A DNA stretch of 64,000 bases from CAYFXA01 sp964347135 (GTDB lineage Bacteria; Patescibacteriota; Microgenomatia; PFEM01; JAHIFH01), in contig CAYFXA010000001.1 of the NCBI GenBank assembly GCA_964347135.1, positions 7,581-71,580 on the forward strand, given 5' to 3'. This document shows, piece by piece, positions 1 through 7,662 of the stretch. A program made the position numbers and the translations under genes. The notes below the pieces were generated by a model, which did not search any database, was not told the DNA's origin, and worked only from the letters and a program-made list of their open reading frames with translations. How positions within the stretch are numbered: the stretch's first letter is position 1; the number at the start of each line of letters is the position of its first letter.

Positions 1-105
1 GGAATCAGCGGAAATTAATTCTCCATTGAATTCCTTAGCCAGTTTGATTGCCAAAGAGGTTTTTCCGGTTGCCGTTGGTCCGCAAATTACTAGAAGTTTA
101 CCCAT
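1..105 (-). CDS. miaA: tRNA dimethylallyltransferase MiaA, N-terminal part only
   Basis: The 35 codons visible on the minus strand give the start of MiaA; the rest lies beyond the left edge. They contain the P-loop [11 protein letters not shown] at about residues 9-19 followed by the ISADS motif, the nucleotide- and substrate-binding signature of the family. MiaA transfers an isopentenyl group from DMAPP to N6 of A37 in tRNAs reading UNN codons. MiaB, which adds the 2-methylthio group to the same base, lies on the same strand 1.1 kb upstream, so the i6A to ms2i6A pathway is complete locally. An oppositely oriented alkD-cupin pair separates the two genes. Too short to judge its integrity. Confidence 0.9.
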   Translation of the reverse strand, partial: MGKLLVICGPTATGKTSLAIKLAKEFNGELISADS

Positions 106-106
106 A

Positions 107-125
107 TGCTATTATATTTTATCAG
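107..125 (+). promoter_or_regulatory. Extended -10 promoter of alkD, start-proximal
   Basis: TGCTATTAT lies at 107-115, with an overlapping TATATT at 113-118. The ATG at 126 follows by 7-10 bases, so transcription would begin at or just before the start codon. No Shine-Dalgarno sequence is present. No convincing -35 box is visible. Confidence 0.5.
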
Positions 126-812
126 ATGAAAGTTAATCAGGTTCTCAAAAAATTAAAATCAATGTCTAACCCAAAAAATGTTGAAGACATGGCGCGGTTT
201 GGCATCAATCCTCGAAATACTTTGGGAATTTCAATTTATGTTTTAAGAAAAATTGCCAAAGAAATTGGCAAAAATCATCAATTGGCTCAACAACTTTGGA
301 ATTCTGGTATTCATGAGGCCCGAACTTTGGCGAGCATGATTGATGAACCAGAAAAAGTGACCGAAAAACAAATGGAAAAATGGGTTAAGGATTTTGATTC
401 CTGGGATGTTTGTGACCAAGTTTGTGGTAATCTTTTTGACAGAACCAAATTTGCTTATCCAAAAGCTTTTGAATGGAGCAAAAGAAAAGAAGAATTTGTT
501 AAAAGAGCAGGATTTGTTTTAATGGCCACCCTTTCGGTTCATGACCAAGAGGCAAAAGATAAAAAATTCGAACAATTCTTTCCTGTTATTAAAAGAGAAG
601 CAACTGACGAGCGAAATTTTGTTAAAAAAGCAGTCAATTGGGCTTTAAGACAGATTGGAAAAAGAAATCTGGCTTTGAATAAAAAAGCAATTGCCATTGC
701 CAAAGAAATTCAGAAAATGGATTCCAAGAGTGCTAAGTGGATTGCTAATGATGCTCTCCGAGAATTAACTGGTGAGGCAGTTCAAAAAAGATTAAAAAGA
801 ATGATAAAATAG
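126..812 (+). CDS. AlkD-like DNA alkylation repair protein (HEAT-like)
   Basis: A 228-residue all-helical protein resembling the DNA alkylation repair (AlkD/AlkC, HEAT-like repeat) glycosylase family, which excises alkylated purines without base flipping. Supporting segments are the GISIYVLRKIAKEIG region near residue 33, HEARTLASMID near 64, the W-x-VCDQVCGNLF stretch near 92-103, and RNFVKKAVNWALRQIG near 166. An in-frame ATG at 48 exists, but its product would begin inside miaA and adds a non-homologous leader, so 126 is preferred. A -10 box ends 7-10 bases upstream, suggesting a leaderless mRNA. The cupin gene follows by 26 bases in the same direction. The substrate is inferred from family only. 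Confidence 0.8.
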   Translation: MKVNQVLKKLKSMSNPKNVEDMARFGINPRNTLGISIYVLRKIAKEIGKNHQLAQQLWNSGIHEARTLASMIDEPEKVTEKQMEKWVKDFDSWDVCDQVCGNLFDRTKFAYPKAFEWSKRKEEFVKRAGFVLMATLSVHDQEAKDKKFEQFFPVIKREATDERNFVKKAVNWALRQIGKRNLALNKKAIAIAKEIQKMDSKSAKWIANDALRELTGEAVQKRLKRMIK

Positions 813-838
813 TTATTAAGAAAAGGAGGTGAGGAGTA

Positions 839-1222
839 ATGAAAGGCTATGTAGGCAATATAGAGGAAGCCACTGAAAAAAATAATAACTTTAGAAAGGT
901 ACTTTTTACAGGAAAATATTGCCAGTTGGTTGTTATGAGTTTAAAACCAAAAGAAGAAATTGGCATGGAAGTTCATCCCAAGGTAGACCAATTTTTTCGA
1001 ATTGAGGAAGGAAAAGCAAAATTAATTATTGATGGAGAGGAACATTCTGTTGGCGATGGTGATGCGTTTATTGTTCCTGGCGGCAGTCAACACAATGTTA
1101 TCAATGCTTCAGGAAATGAGAACCTTAAGCTTTATACGATTTATTCGCCACCCAACCATCCCGATGGTACGATTCATAAAACAAAGGCAGAAGCGGATGC
1201 CGCAGAGGCTCACGAAGAATAA
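839..1222 (+). CDS. Small cupin-domain protein
   Basis: A 127-residue single-domain cupin. Motif 1 is visible as GMEVHPKVDQFFRIEEGKA (metal-ligand His and Glu region, about residues 42-60) and motif 2 as GDAFIVPGGSQHNVIN (about 76-91). It starts with a near-perfect Shine-Dalgarno site, AAAGGAGGTGAG, at 823-834. It follows alkD and is probably cotranscribed with it. The 3' end overlaps the end of convergent miaB by 13 bases. Small cupins bind metal and serve as isomerases, dioxygenases or sugar-binding proteins; the substrate cannot be told from sequence. The glutamate-rich tail HKTKAEADAAEAHEE is low complexity. Confidence 0.8.
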   Translation: MKGYVGNIEEATEKNNNFRKVLFTGKYCQLVVMSLKPKEEIGMEVHPKVDQFFRIEEGKAKLIIDGEEHSVGDGDAFIVPGGSQHNVINASGNENLKLYTIYSPPNHPDGTIHKTKAEADAAEAHEE

Positions 1223-2268
1223 CTTTCTCTTTTGTTAATTAAGTCTTCCAAAATTCTCCATCTTCTTTTCTTTTCTTCTGGGGAAACATTATCTTTTAAT
1301 TTAAAAGCCGCTGTTCCAGGGCGAGGCGAGTATTTGGCAATGTAGGCTTTATCAAAATTGACTTTTTTACATAAAGCAACCGTGTTTTGAAAGGCTTTCT
1401 TTGTTTCTCCGGGAAAACCAACAATAATATCAGTGCTTATTTGAATATCGAGAATCTTTTTTCTGATTTTTTCCACCAATTTAATATATTGAAGTGATGT
1501 ATAAGGACGATTCATTTTTTTAAGAATTTTATTATCACCTGACTGAACTGGTAGATGAAGATAACGAACCATTTTTGGCAAATTCATGGCATCAATAATG
1601 TCATCAGTTAAATCCCAGGGATTGGAAGTAACAAAAGAAATCTTTTTAATGCCTTTGATTTGATGAAGGCGTTCAAGTAACTGACTAAATTTTTTTCTTG
1701 GTTTTAAATCTTTCCCATAACTATTAACGTTTTGACCTAATAAAGTAATTTCTTTGTAACCTCGATTTGCCAATTCTTCCACTTCGCAAACTATTTCTTT
1801 AAAGGGTTTGCTTATTTCCTTTCCTCGAGCATAAGGAACAACACAATAGGAACAGAAATGGTCACAACCCTCCATAATCGTAACAAAAGCGCTGGTTTTC
1901 TTTTTGTATTTTGGGGTAATTTTTTCTGGACCCACTAACTCCTCAATTGTTTTAAATTCATTGACTTGGGGCAGTTTCTTTTTAAGCTGAGCTGGGGTAT
2001 AGCGTCGCCTTTCCCCTCGCGCTGAGCCAACCATACAACCAGTGAGAATAATTTTTTGCCCTTTCCTTTTTTTCTGAGCAAGATTATTGACCAAGCCAAA
2101 AACCCGGTTCTCAGCGGACTCACGAACAGAACAGGTGTTAATCACAACCACATCAGCTTCTCCAATTTTTTTTGCTATTTGATAACCTTTTTTCTCAAAA
2201 ACAGCAGTCAACCTCTCACTATCCGCTTTATTCATTTGGCAACCAAAGGTTTGGATAAAATATTTCAT
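1210..2268 (-). CDS. miaB: tRNA methylthiotransferase MiaB, TRAM-less
   Basis: Radical-SAM enzyme that adds the 2-methylthio group to N6-isopentenyladenosine-37 of tRNA. The N-terminal UPF0004 domain carries three cluster cysteines, C10 (FGCQMN), C46 (NTCSVRE) and C78 (TGCMVG). The radical-SAM core has CDHFCSYC (C135, C139, C142) and later RPGTAAFKL. At 352 residues it is about 80-90 shorter than typical MiaB: it stops just after the RPGT region and so lacks the C-terminal TRAM RNA-binding domain. The stop lies inside the end of the convergent cupin gene. A related MtaB- or RimO-type substrate is possible, but nearby miaA and the sequence favour MiaB. A -10-like TGATAAAAT lies 18 bases before the ATG. 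Confidence 0.88.
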   Translation of the reverse strand: MKYFIQTFGCQMNKADSERLTAVFEKKGYQIAKKIGEADVVVINTCSVRESAENRVFGLVNNLAQKKRKGQKIILTGCMVGSARGERRRYTPAQLKKKLPQVNEFKTIEELVGPEKITPKYKKKTSAFVTIMEGCDHFCSYCVVPYARGKEISKPFKEIVCEVEELANRGYKEITLLGQNVNSYGKDLKPRKKFSQLLERLHQIKGIKKISFVTSNPWDLTDDIIDAMNLPKMVRYLHLPVQSGDNKILKKMNRPYTSLQYIKLVEKIRKKILDIQISTDIIVGFPGETKKAFQNTVALCKKVNFDKAYIAKYSPRPGTAAFKLKDNVSPEEKKRRWRILEDLINKRESYSS

Positions 2269-2303
2269 GGTTTATTTGACAGGTTAATTTTATCACTTCC
2301 ATC

Positions 2304-2332
2304 TTGTTTTTTGAAACTAGCCCTGATATTAT
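2304..2332 (+). promoter_or_regulatory. Promoter of the 2341 gene (TTGTTT-17-TATTAT)
   Basis: TTGTTT at 2304-2309, a 17-base spacer, and TATTAT at 2327-2332 preceded by TG (extended -10 TGATATTAT). Only 8 bases separate the -10 from the ATG at 2341, so the mRNA is probably leaderless. Confidence 0.55.
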
Positions 2333-2340
2333 AGGACATT

Positions 2341-3129
2341 ATGAGCAAAGAGTCGGATTTAATTTATCAAGCCGAAATGAAACGGGTAATGGATCCTGCG
2401 CGTGAGGCAATAGAAAATGCTCAACAAAACGCTTCTATTCCATTAGAAGAACTCGCCCATCTTTCCTCTGAAGAAATGATTGATGTAATGCGCTTGTGGA
2501 GAATTTGGGCGGTTACACTTATGACTCTTCACAAAAAAGAATGGAATGGTAAAAGAGCCGCTGAATACCTTTATGAAGCTCGGGAGGTTTTTAGGACCTA
2601 CTATTACAACCCAACAGTACTAGAAGCAGCGAGTGCAATGAAAACCGACCCAGAAGGAAATGAATACCAAATGCTCGCAGAAATGAATCGTGACCAAGGA
2701 AAATTTTATCTTTATGCAGCTGGTTTAACAGGAGAATCTTTTTTAACAGCAATCGCCTGCCAATGTTTTGAAGAAGCAATTAAGAATGCTGAAGAGGGCA
2801 CATCCGCTTGGGCAGTGGCAACAATGGAAAGAGAAATTGCTGGTAAAAAGATAAAGCAAGAAATTGATTTTGATATTTTTAGAGAAGCCTATGAAACCGC
2901 TGTTTACTTGTCTCCACGAGCGGGTGGTTGGGATCGAATGGCAGCGGTTTCTTGGTGGTATGTTAAGGAATCGCTTTGGGCAGGTAGAAAAAGCGATTTA
3001 GAGTTAGGGTTAAGGAATTTGAGAAAAGCCTCTCAAGAACTGGGTATCAACTGGCTAAAAAAATATCCTTTAAATGAAGTCTCCATTACTCTTTTAGGAG
3101 TTAGTAGGAGAATAACAGCCCGGTGGTAA
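2341..3129 (+). CDS. Uncharacterised helical protein
   Basis: A 262-residue protein with no family I recognise. It is rich in Ala, Glu, Trp and Tyr, lacks a signal peptide or membrane segment, and is predicted by eye to be almost wholly alpha-helical. Segments such as EAAEYLYEAREVF-like stretches, CFEEAIKNAEEG (about 141-152) and FREAYETAVYLSPRAGGWDRMA (about 180-201) have the spacing of TPR-like repeats, so a scaffold role is possible but not shown. It is a lone plus-strand gene ending 22 bases before the convergent ABC permease. There is no Shine-Dalgarno site; the -10 box sits 8 bases before the ATG. Function unknown. Confidence 0.7.
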   Translation: MSKESDLIYQAEMKRVMDPAREAIENAQQNASIPLEELAHLSSEEMIDVMRLWRIWAVTLMTLHKKEWNGKRAAEYLYEAREVFRTYYYNPTVLEAASAMKTDPEGNEYQMLAEMNRDQGKFYLYAAGLTGESFLTAIACQCFEEAIKNAEEGTSAWAVATMEREIAGKKIKQEIDFDIFREAYETAVYLSPRAGGWDRMAAVSWWYVKESLWAGRKSDLELGLRNLRKASQELGINWLKKYPLNEVSITLLGVSRRITARW

Positions 3130-3150
3130 ATCTCGCCATGCGATCTTTTT

Positions 3151-3939
3151 TTAACTACTAGCGCTTGAATATTGAGTTAAGGCATATTTCCAAAATCTTA
3201 GTGATCCCCAAAGGGCAATTCCACTAATAACAAAAGAAAGAGCTGCCCATTGCCACGACAAAAGTCCCATTAATACCTTAGTTGGAACCGTAATCATGAT
3301 TATTATTGGCATGGCAAAAGTTAGAATTGTTTGAATTGAGCGCTGATAAATATCAGTGGGAAATCTAGCCAAGTTTAATAAATCTCGATAAACCTCTATT
3401 AAGTGATCAATGGCTAAGGTAATTACTCCAATTGAGGAAACAAAAAGATGAATGGCAAAAGCCACAATCAAAGCATTTAGATAGAAAACAAAGAAATAAA
3501 ACAAAAAGCTTACATTAGGAGCCAAACCCCGAGTTAGGATAAACCACAAAGTAAGAATCCAAAGTGGCACTAAAAAAGCAAAATCTAAAATATCCGTTCT
3601 TCTGAATAAGGGGTGAAAAAATGAGGGTAAAGGTTTGACCAAATGGATATCAAGCTCGCCGCTGTCAACTAAATAGCGGAAAATGTAAACTCCTCTAAAG
3701 AAAAACTGGGCGGTGATATCAACAATATTAAAAATCAAAAAGAAAAGAATCACCTGGTTCGCATCATATCCCGCTAAAGACTTTGTTGAGCTGACAACGG
3801 TATACAAAAATATGAAGAAAAATATAAAACGGACGATTTTACCAAGGGTGAAAAAGACGGCTGCCAAAAGAGAAGTGACCTGCTCTTGGAGAGCATTTTT
3901 AGACATCAAAAACCAGATTTTAAGAAATTTTTTAAACAT
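3151..3939 (-). CDS. ABC-2 family exporter permease (DUF990-like), second subunit
   Basis: A 262-residue integral membrane protein with about six hydrophobic helices (for example VIRFIFFFIFLYTVV, LVPLWILTLWFIL and FAMPIIIMITVPTKVLMGLL). The pattern matches ABC-2-type permeases of the DUF990 group, which work as pairs with a DrrA-like ATPase. It is the last gene of a three-gene unit, ATPase then permease A then permease B. Its ATG abuts the stop of the preceding permease at 3939. The exported substrate is unknown; drugs, lipids or surface polymers are all possible. Confidence 0.8.
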   Translation of the reverse strand: MFKKFLKIWFLMSKNALQEQVTSLLAAVFFTLGKIVRFIFFFIFLYTVVSSTKSLAGYDANQVILFFLIFNIVDITAQFFFRGVYIFRYLVDSGELDIHLVKPLPSFFHPLFRRTDILDFAFLVPLWILTLWFILTRGLAPNVSFLFYFFVFYLNALIVAFAIHLFVSSIGVITLAIDHLIEVYRDLLNLARFPTDIYQRSIQTILTFAMPIIIMITVPTKVLMGLLSWQWAALSFVISGIALWGSLRFWKYALTQYSSASS

Positions 3940-4736
3940 TAAATGCCCGGAACATCATAAGTAATTAGCCCTTTTCGCCAAACAGTCTTCAAAAGGTAAT
4001 AAAAAAGAAATACCCAAACGCTGGTGATCAGAATCGCTGTTAATACTTCGATTGGTGCCATCTGCCCCAGCCAAACTTTTAAGGGATAGTAAACTATATA
4101 AGGAAAAGGAGTTAAACGAAGAATTTTTTCAAAAATAGGCGGTAAAACATCTAAAGGAAAAAATCCCCCACCACCAAATTCCAAAAAAATAACAATAAAT
4201 AAAAATCTTGGTGCCCAAACATCAGCTACCCAAAAACCAGTACTACCCGCAACTAAATTTAAAATGAAATAGAGGATAGTTGCCAGGAAACAAAGAATTA
4301 TAAAGGCAAAGATATAGAACAAATTAGTCTGAAAAAAGAGAGATGGTTTAAATATTAAAATTATCAGTCCCAACTCGATTATAGTAAAAAAGATATTAAG
4401 AACCTTATCAGCTAAATCTCGACTCGCCCAGAATTTAAAAATTCCGATGGGACGTAAAAACCAAGGAGCAATTTGTCCGGTTTTAATTTGTCCGGCTAAA
4501 TCAGCTGTCCGGGATGCCAAAACAATACTCCTTAAAACAGCAATTCCAAGAGTATAAGTCAACATTTGGCTTTTTTGATAGCCAAGTAAGCTCTGTCTAT
4601 CTCCGTAGAGAGCACTCCAAAAGAAAAACAAAGAAAGTAATAAGACAAAGTTTCGAAATCGCCAAAGAAAAAAGTTAACGCGGTAAACAAAATATTCTTC
4701 AAAAGTATTTTTAGTTAACTGAAGATACTTACGCAT
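3939..4736 (-). CDS. ABC-2 family exporter permease (DUF990-like), first subunit
   Basis: A 265-residue membrane protein with about six hydrophobic spans. It begins MRKYLQLTKNTFEEYFVYRVNFFLWRFRNF, a typical cytoplasmic lead into helix 1 of DUF990 permeases. A longer reading frame opens at 4790, but this start creates the compact ATGCGTAA overlap (8 bases) with the end of the ATPase gene and matches the family N-terminus. It forms a heterodimeric channel with the next gene, powered by the upstream ATPase. The substrate cannot be deduced. Confidence 0.8.
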   Translation of the reverse strand: MRKYLQLTKNTFEEYFVYRVNFFLWRFRNFVLLLSLFFFWSALYGDRQSLLGYQKSQMLTYTLGIAVLRSIVLASRTADLAGQIKTGQIAPWFLRPIGIFKFWASRDLADKVLNIFFTIIELGLIILIFKPSLFFQTNLFYIFAFIILCFLATILYFILNLVAGSTGFWVADVWAPRFLFIVIFLEFGGGGFFPLDVLPPIFEKILRLTPFPYIVYYPLKVWLGQMAPIEVLTAILITSVWVFLFYYLLKTVWRKGLITYDVPGI

Positions 4737-5712
4737 AGTTTTTGCCAGTAAACAATTCACGGATGATATCTTCAATCGCCGGTTCTTCAATATTCAAATC
4801 CGCTACTGGTAATTTGTCTAAGATTTGAGCCGCAATAAATGAAGCTTGATCTCGTTTAACGGTAATTACCAGTTTGGGATACTCAAATTCTTTTATTTTT
4901 CCTATATCCTCAATTTTTTTGGGATCCACTTCTTTGGCTAAAGTAATGGAAATTCTTTTGTTATCAGCATATTTTTTAATTATTTCACTCAATTGTCCAT
5001 CAAAAACGATTTTGCCCTTGTCAATAATAATCACCCGTTTGCACAACTCTTTAACATCACCCATGTAATGAGAAGTCAAAATAATGGTTGATTTGTAACG
5101 CTTGTTGTACTCTTTAATAAAATCCCGCATCTTTTTTTGCATGACGACATCAAGGCCAATCGTTGGCTCATCTAAAAACAGAATTTTGGGAGAATGAAGT
5201 AAAGCAGTAATTAATTCACATTTCATTCGTTGACCTAAAGAAAGTTTTCTCACTTGGACATTAAGAATATCTTTAACATCTAAAAGTCTGACGAGCTCAT
5301 TAAGCATTTTCTTGTACTTTTTATCAGGCACTTCGTAAATTTCTTTGTTAAGAATAAAAGTCTCTGTTGGTGGCAAGTCCCACCAAAGTTGGTTTTTCTG
5401 TCCCATCACTAAAGAAAACTGCTTTTGAAATTCGGGTTTACGGTCCCAAGGATTAAAACCCAAAACATCAACTTTTCCTGAAGTGGGGTAAAGAAGACCG
5501 GAAAGACATTTCAAGGTTGTGGTTTTTCCTGCTCCATTGGGTCCAATAAAACCAATTAATTCGCCTTCATCAATGGAAAAAGAAATATTGTTGACTGCCC
5601 TAACAGTCTCATACTTTCGTTTAAAAAGAGATTTAACTGAACCAGCTAGTCCTGGTTCTTTTTTATGAACTTGGTAAAATTTTTTTAAACGAGAGACTTT
5701 GACTACTGCCAC
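4729..5712 (-). CDS. ABC transporter ATPase, DrrA/DUF4162 type
   Basis: A 327-residue ATPase of an ABC-2 exporter. Walker A is GPNGAGKT (57-64), the signature is LSLGQ (157-161), Walker B is ILFLDEP (177-183), and the H-loop is TSHYMGD. The last 80 or so residues match the C-terminal regulatory domain of DrrA-like ATPases (DUF4162). The start is GTG. A TGCTAAACT extended -10-like box ends 9 bases upstream, so this may be another start-proximal promoter. It leads the operon with the two overlapping permease genes. Confidence 0.88.
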   Translation of the reverse strand: MAVVKVSRLKKFYQVHKKEPGLAGSVKSLFKRKYETVRAVNNISFSIDEGELIGFIGPNGAGKTTTLKCLSGLLYPTSGKVDVLGFNPWDRKPEFQKQFSLVMGQKNQLWWDLPPTETFILNKEIYEVPDKKYKKMLNELVRLLDVKDILNVQVRKLSLGQRMKCELITALLHSPKILFLDEPTIGLDVVMQKKMRDFIKEYNKRYKSTIILTSHYMGDVKELCKRVIIIDKGKIVFDGQLSEIIKKYADNKRISITLAKEVDPKKIEDIGKIKEFEYPKLVITVKRDQASFIAAQILDKLPVADLNIEEPAIEDIIRELFTGKNYA

Positions 5713-5745
5713 TGTAGTTAAAGTTTAGCATATTTGAAGAAGAAA

Positions 5746-6018
5746 CTACCTGACTGCCTTCTTAAGTGGTTTGCCCGGAGAAAATCTTGGCGCCCGATGG
5801 CTTTTGACCATCTTTTTTTCGTTGGTTCCAGGAATAATTACTGGTTTGTCCTTGACCTTGACAACACGAAAAGTGCCGAAACCGGAAAGAACGACTTTAT
5901 CACCTTTTTTCAAAGCATTAGCAACTTCGGAAAGAAAAGTATCAATTGCCTCCCGCGAAGCTCTTTTAGTTAAATGGGCTTTAGTTGCCACTAAAGAAAC
6001 AATTTGTTTCTTGGTCAT
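5746..6018 (-). CDS. hup: HU-family nucleoid protein
   Basis: A 90-residue HU/IHF-type DNA-bending protein. It shows MTKKQIVSLVATKAHLTKRASREAID, GDKVVLSGFGTFRVVKV and the arm-region HRAPRFSPGKPLKKAV, where P in FSPGK is the intercalating proline of HU. It has a strong Shine-Dalgarno sequence (AAGGAGGTGA) 4 bases before the ATG and its own TTGACA-17-TATCCT promoter. It compacts the chromosome and assists recombination and replication. It is a single gene in front of the ABC operon. Confidence 0.95.
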   Translation of the reverse strand: MTKKQIVSLVATKAHLTKRASREAIDTFLSEVANALKKGDKVVLSGFGTFRVVKVKDKPVIIPGTNEKKMVKSHRAPRFSPGKPLKKAVR

Positions 6019-6027
6019 TAAATCACC

Positions 6028-6042
6028 TCCTTGAGCAGGAGA
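6028..6042 (-). promoter_or_regulatory. Hairpin that can hide the HU ribosome-binding site
   Basis: On the minus strand CTCCT pairs with AGGAG across a GCTCA loop. The AGGAG arm is part of the HU Shine-Dalgarno site. A five-pair stem is modest, so the regulatory meaning is an inference. Confidence 0.35.
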
Positions 6043-6051
6043 CTTTAATAG

Positions 6052-6080
6052 AGGATAACTTAAAAAGGATAATTTGTCAA
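6052..6080 (-). promoter_or_regulatory. Promoter of the HU gene (TTGACA-17-TATCCT)
   Basis: On the minus strand a perfect -35 TTGACA (6075-6080), a 17-base spacer and TATCCT (6052-6057). The implied transcript has a leader of about 28 bases that carries the strong ribosome-binding site. Confidence 0.7.
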
Positions 6081-6108
6081 GCTAATTCGGTCTTTTTTGA
6101 AGAAAACA

Positions 6109-7497
6109 CTATTTTGCTTTAGTGGTTTCACTAGCAGTTGTTTCTCGAATACAGGTTACTTTAATTTGTCCGGCATAAGAAACTTTCTTCTCTAATTCTT
6201 TAGCAATCTTGTTTGCCAAAACCACTAACTCATCATCAGAAACTTCCTCGGGTTTAACCAAGACTCTCACATCTCGGCCCGCTTGATAAGCAAAAGCTTC
6301 TTCAACTCCTTTAAACTTGTTAGCGATTTCCTCAATTTCCTCCATTCGCTTAACATATTCTTCATGAGCTTCGTATCGAGCCCCCGGTCGAGAACCGGAA
6401 ATGGCATCAGCAATCCAAACAATTCTTGACTCGGGTGAAGAAAAAGGCTTGTCCTCATGGTGCTCGGCAATGCAATCAATTACCTCTTTGGGCAGCCGGT
6501 ACTTCTTAGCCAAATCAACTCCTAATTGAACATGGGTGCCTTCTTCTTCGGTCACTACTTTGCCAATGTCATGGAGCAAGCAACCAAGACGAACAATATT
6601 GGTATCTGCTCCCACTTCATGAGCAATTTGAACACCAATCTTGGTTTCTTCAAGAGTATGAGCAATCATATTTTGACCATAAGAAAACCTAAATTTAAAA
6701 CGCCCTAAAAGTTTAATTAGTTCGGGGTGAAGTCGATAAACCTTAAGAGAATGACAAAGTTTTTTGCCTTCCTCGAACATAATTTTTTCTACTTCTTTTC
6801 TAGTTCGCTCAACCACTTCCTTTATTCTGGCAGGCTGAATTCTTCGATCACGAACTAGTTTTTGGAGAGCTCTTTTGGCAATTTCTCGACGAACAGGATC
6901 AAAAGAAGAAATAATAATGTCATTGGCATCACCTAGTTCAATCTCTACTCCTGTTGCCTGCTCAAAGGCGCGAATATTCCTACCTTCACGACCGATAACT
7001 CGACCTTTTAATTCTTCACTAGGAAGCTGAACCGAAGAAACAGTGTATTCCGCCACATAGTCAGTGGCACCATGCTGCATCGCTTCCACCAAAAGCTCTT
7101 TGGCTTTCTCCTCGGTTTTCTCTTCAATCTCCTCTTCAGCTTCCTTAATCTTTCGAGCAATACTCTCTGCTAAATGTTTTTCAGTTGCTTCAAGAAGAAG
7201 CTTTTTTGCTTCCTCGCGCGTTAACTTAGCAATCTTCTCTAATTTGGCAATTTCTTTTTTCTTAATTTCATCAATCCCACTAAGTTTTTTATCCAATTCC
7301 CGCTTGCGTTTATTAAGCTGTTTCTCCTTCTCTTCTAAAGCTCCTTCACGCCTTTCAATTTCCGCAATTTTAGTTGCTAATTCCTTGGCAATCCTTTTAC
7401 TAGCGGTTGTTTTTCCAACTGTTTTTCTTTTCCTTCCTTTTTGAGCCGCTTTCTCTTCTGCTATAGCTTTGGTTAATAAATTATCTAAAAGTCCCAT
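6109..7497 (-). CDS. rny: Ribonuclease Y without a membrane anchor
   Basis: A 462-residue endoribonuclease of the RNase Y family, which initiates mRNA decay. The order is an N-terminal charged coiled coil (about residues 20-150), a KH domain containing GRVIGREGRNIRAFEQATGVEI, and an HD domain with the metal-binding CLLHDIGKV and later AEHHEDKP. Family members usually start with a transmembrane helix; this one begins MGLLDNLLTKAIAEEKAAQKGRKRK and has none, so it looks cytosolic. It has a strong Shine-Dalgarno site (AAAGGAGGTCT) directly before the ATG. The 165-base upstream gap contains a perfect 7-bp hairpin. Confidence 0.93.
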   Translation of the reverse strand: MGLLDNLLTKAIAEEKAAQKGRKRKTVGKTTASKRIAKELATKIAEIERREGALEEKEKQLNKRKRELDKKLSGIDEIKKKEIAKLEKIAKLTREEAKKLLLEATEKHLAESIARKIKEAEEEIEEKTEEKAKELLVEAMQHGATDYVAEYTVSSVQLPSEELKGRVIGREGRNIRAFEQATGVEIELGDANDIIISSFDPVRREIAKRALQKLVRDRRIQPARIKEVVERTRKEVEKIMFEEGKKLCHSLKVYRLHPELIKLLGRFKFRFSYGQNMIAHTLEETKIGVQIAHEVGADTNIVRLGCLLHDIGKVVTEEEGTHVQLGVDLAKKYRLPKEVIDCIAEHHEDKPFSSPESRIVWIADAISGSRPGARYEAHEEYVKRMEEIEEIANKFKGVEEAFAYQAGRDVRVLVKPEEVSDDELVVLANKIAKELEKKVSYAGQIKVTCIRETTASETTKAK

Positions 7498-7541
7498 AAG
7501 ACCTCCTTTGATTGGCGATTTGGCTTTGGCAAATGGAAATT

Positions 7542-7560
7542 ACCGTTAGAAGATAACGGT
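7542..7560 (-). promoter_or_regulatory. Leader hairpin of RNase Y gene
   Basis: ACCGTTA and TAACGGT form a perfect 7-bp stem with a 5-base loop in the 5' untranslated region, about 45 bases before the ATG. No T-run follows on the minus strand, so it is not a standard terminator. It may be a stability or autoregulatory element. A possible promoter, TTGGTT-17-TAAAAA, lies upstream in the same gap. Confidence 0.4.
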
Positions 7561-7662
7561 TTAAATAAATAAATTATTTAATCCACATTTTTTAGAAGCC
7601 ATAATTAATAAAACCAATTTCGCCAAAACTAAATATTATTTAATTTCAACGCCTTTATTTTA

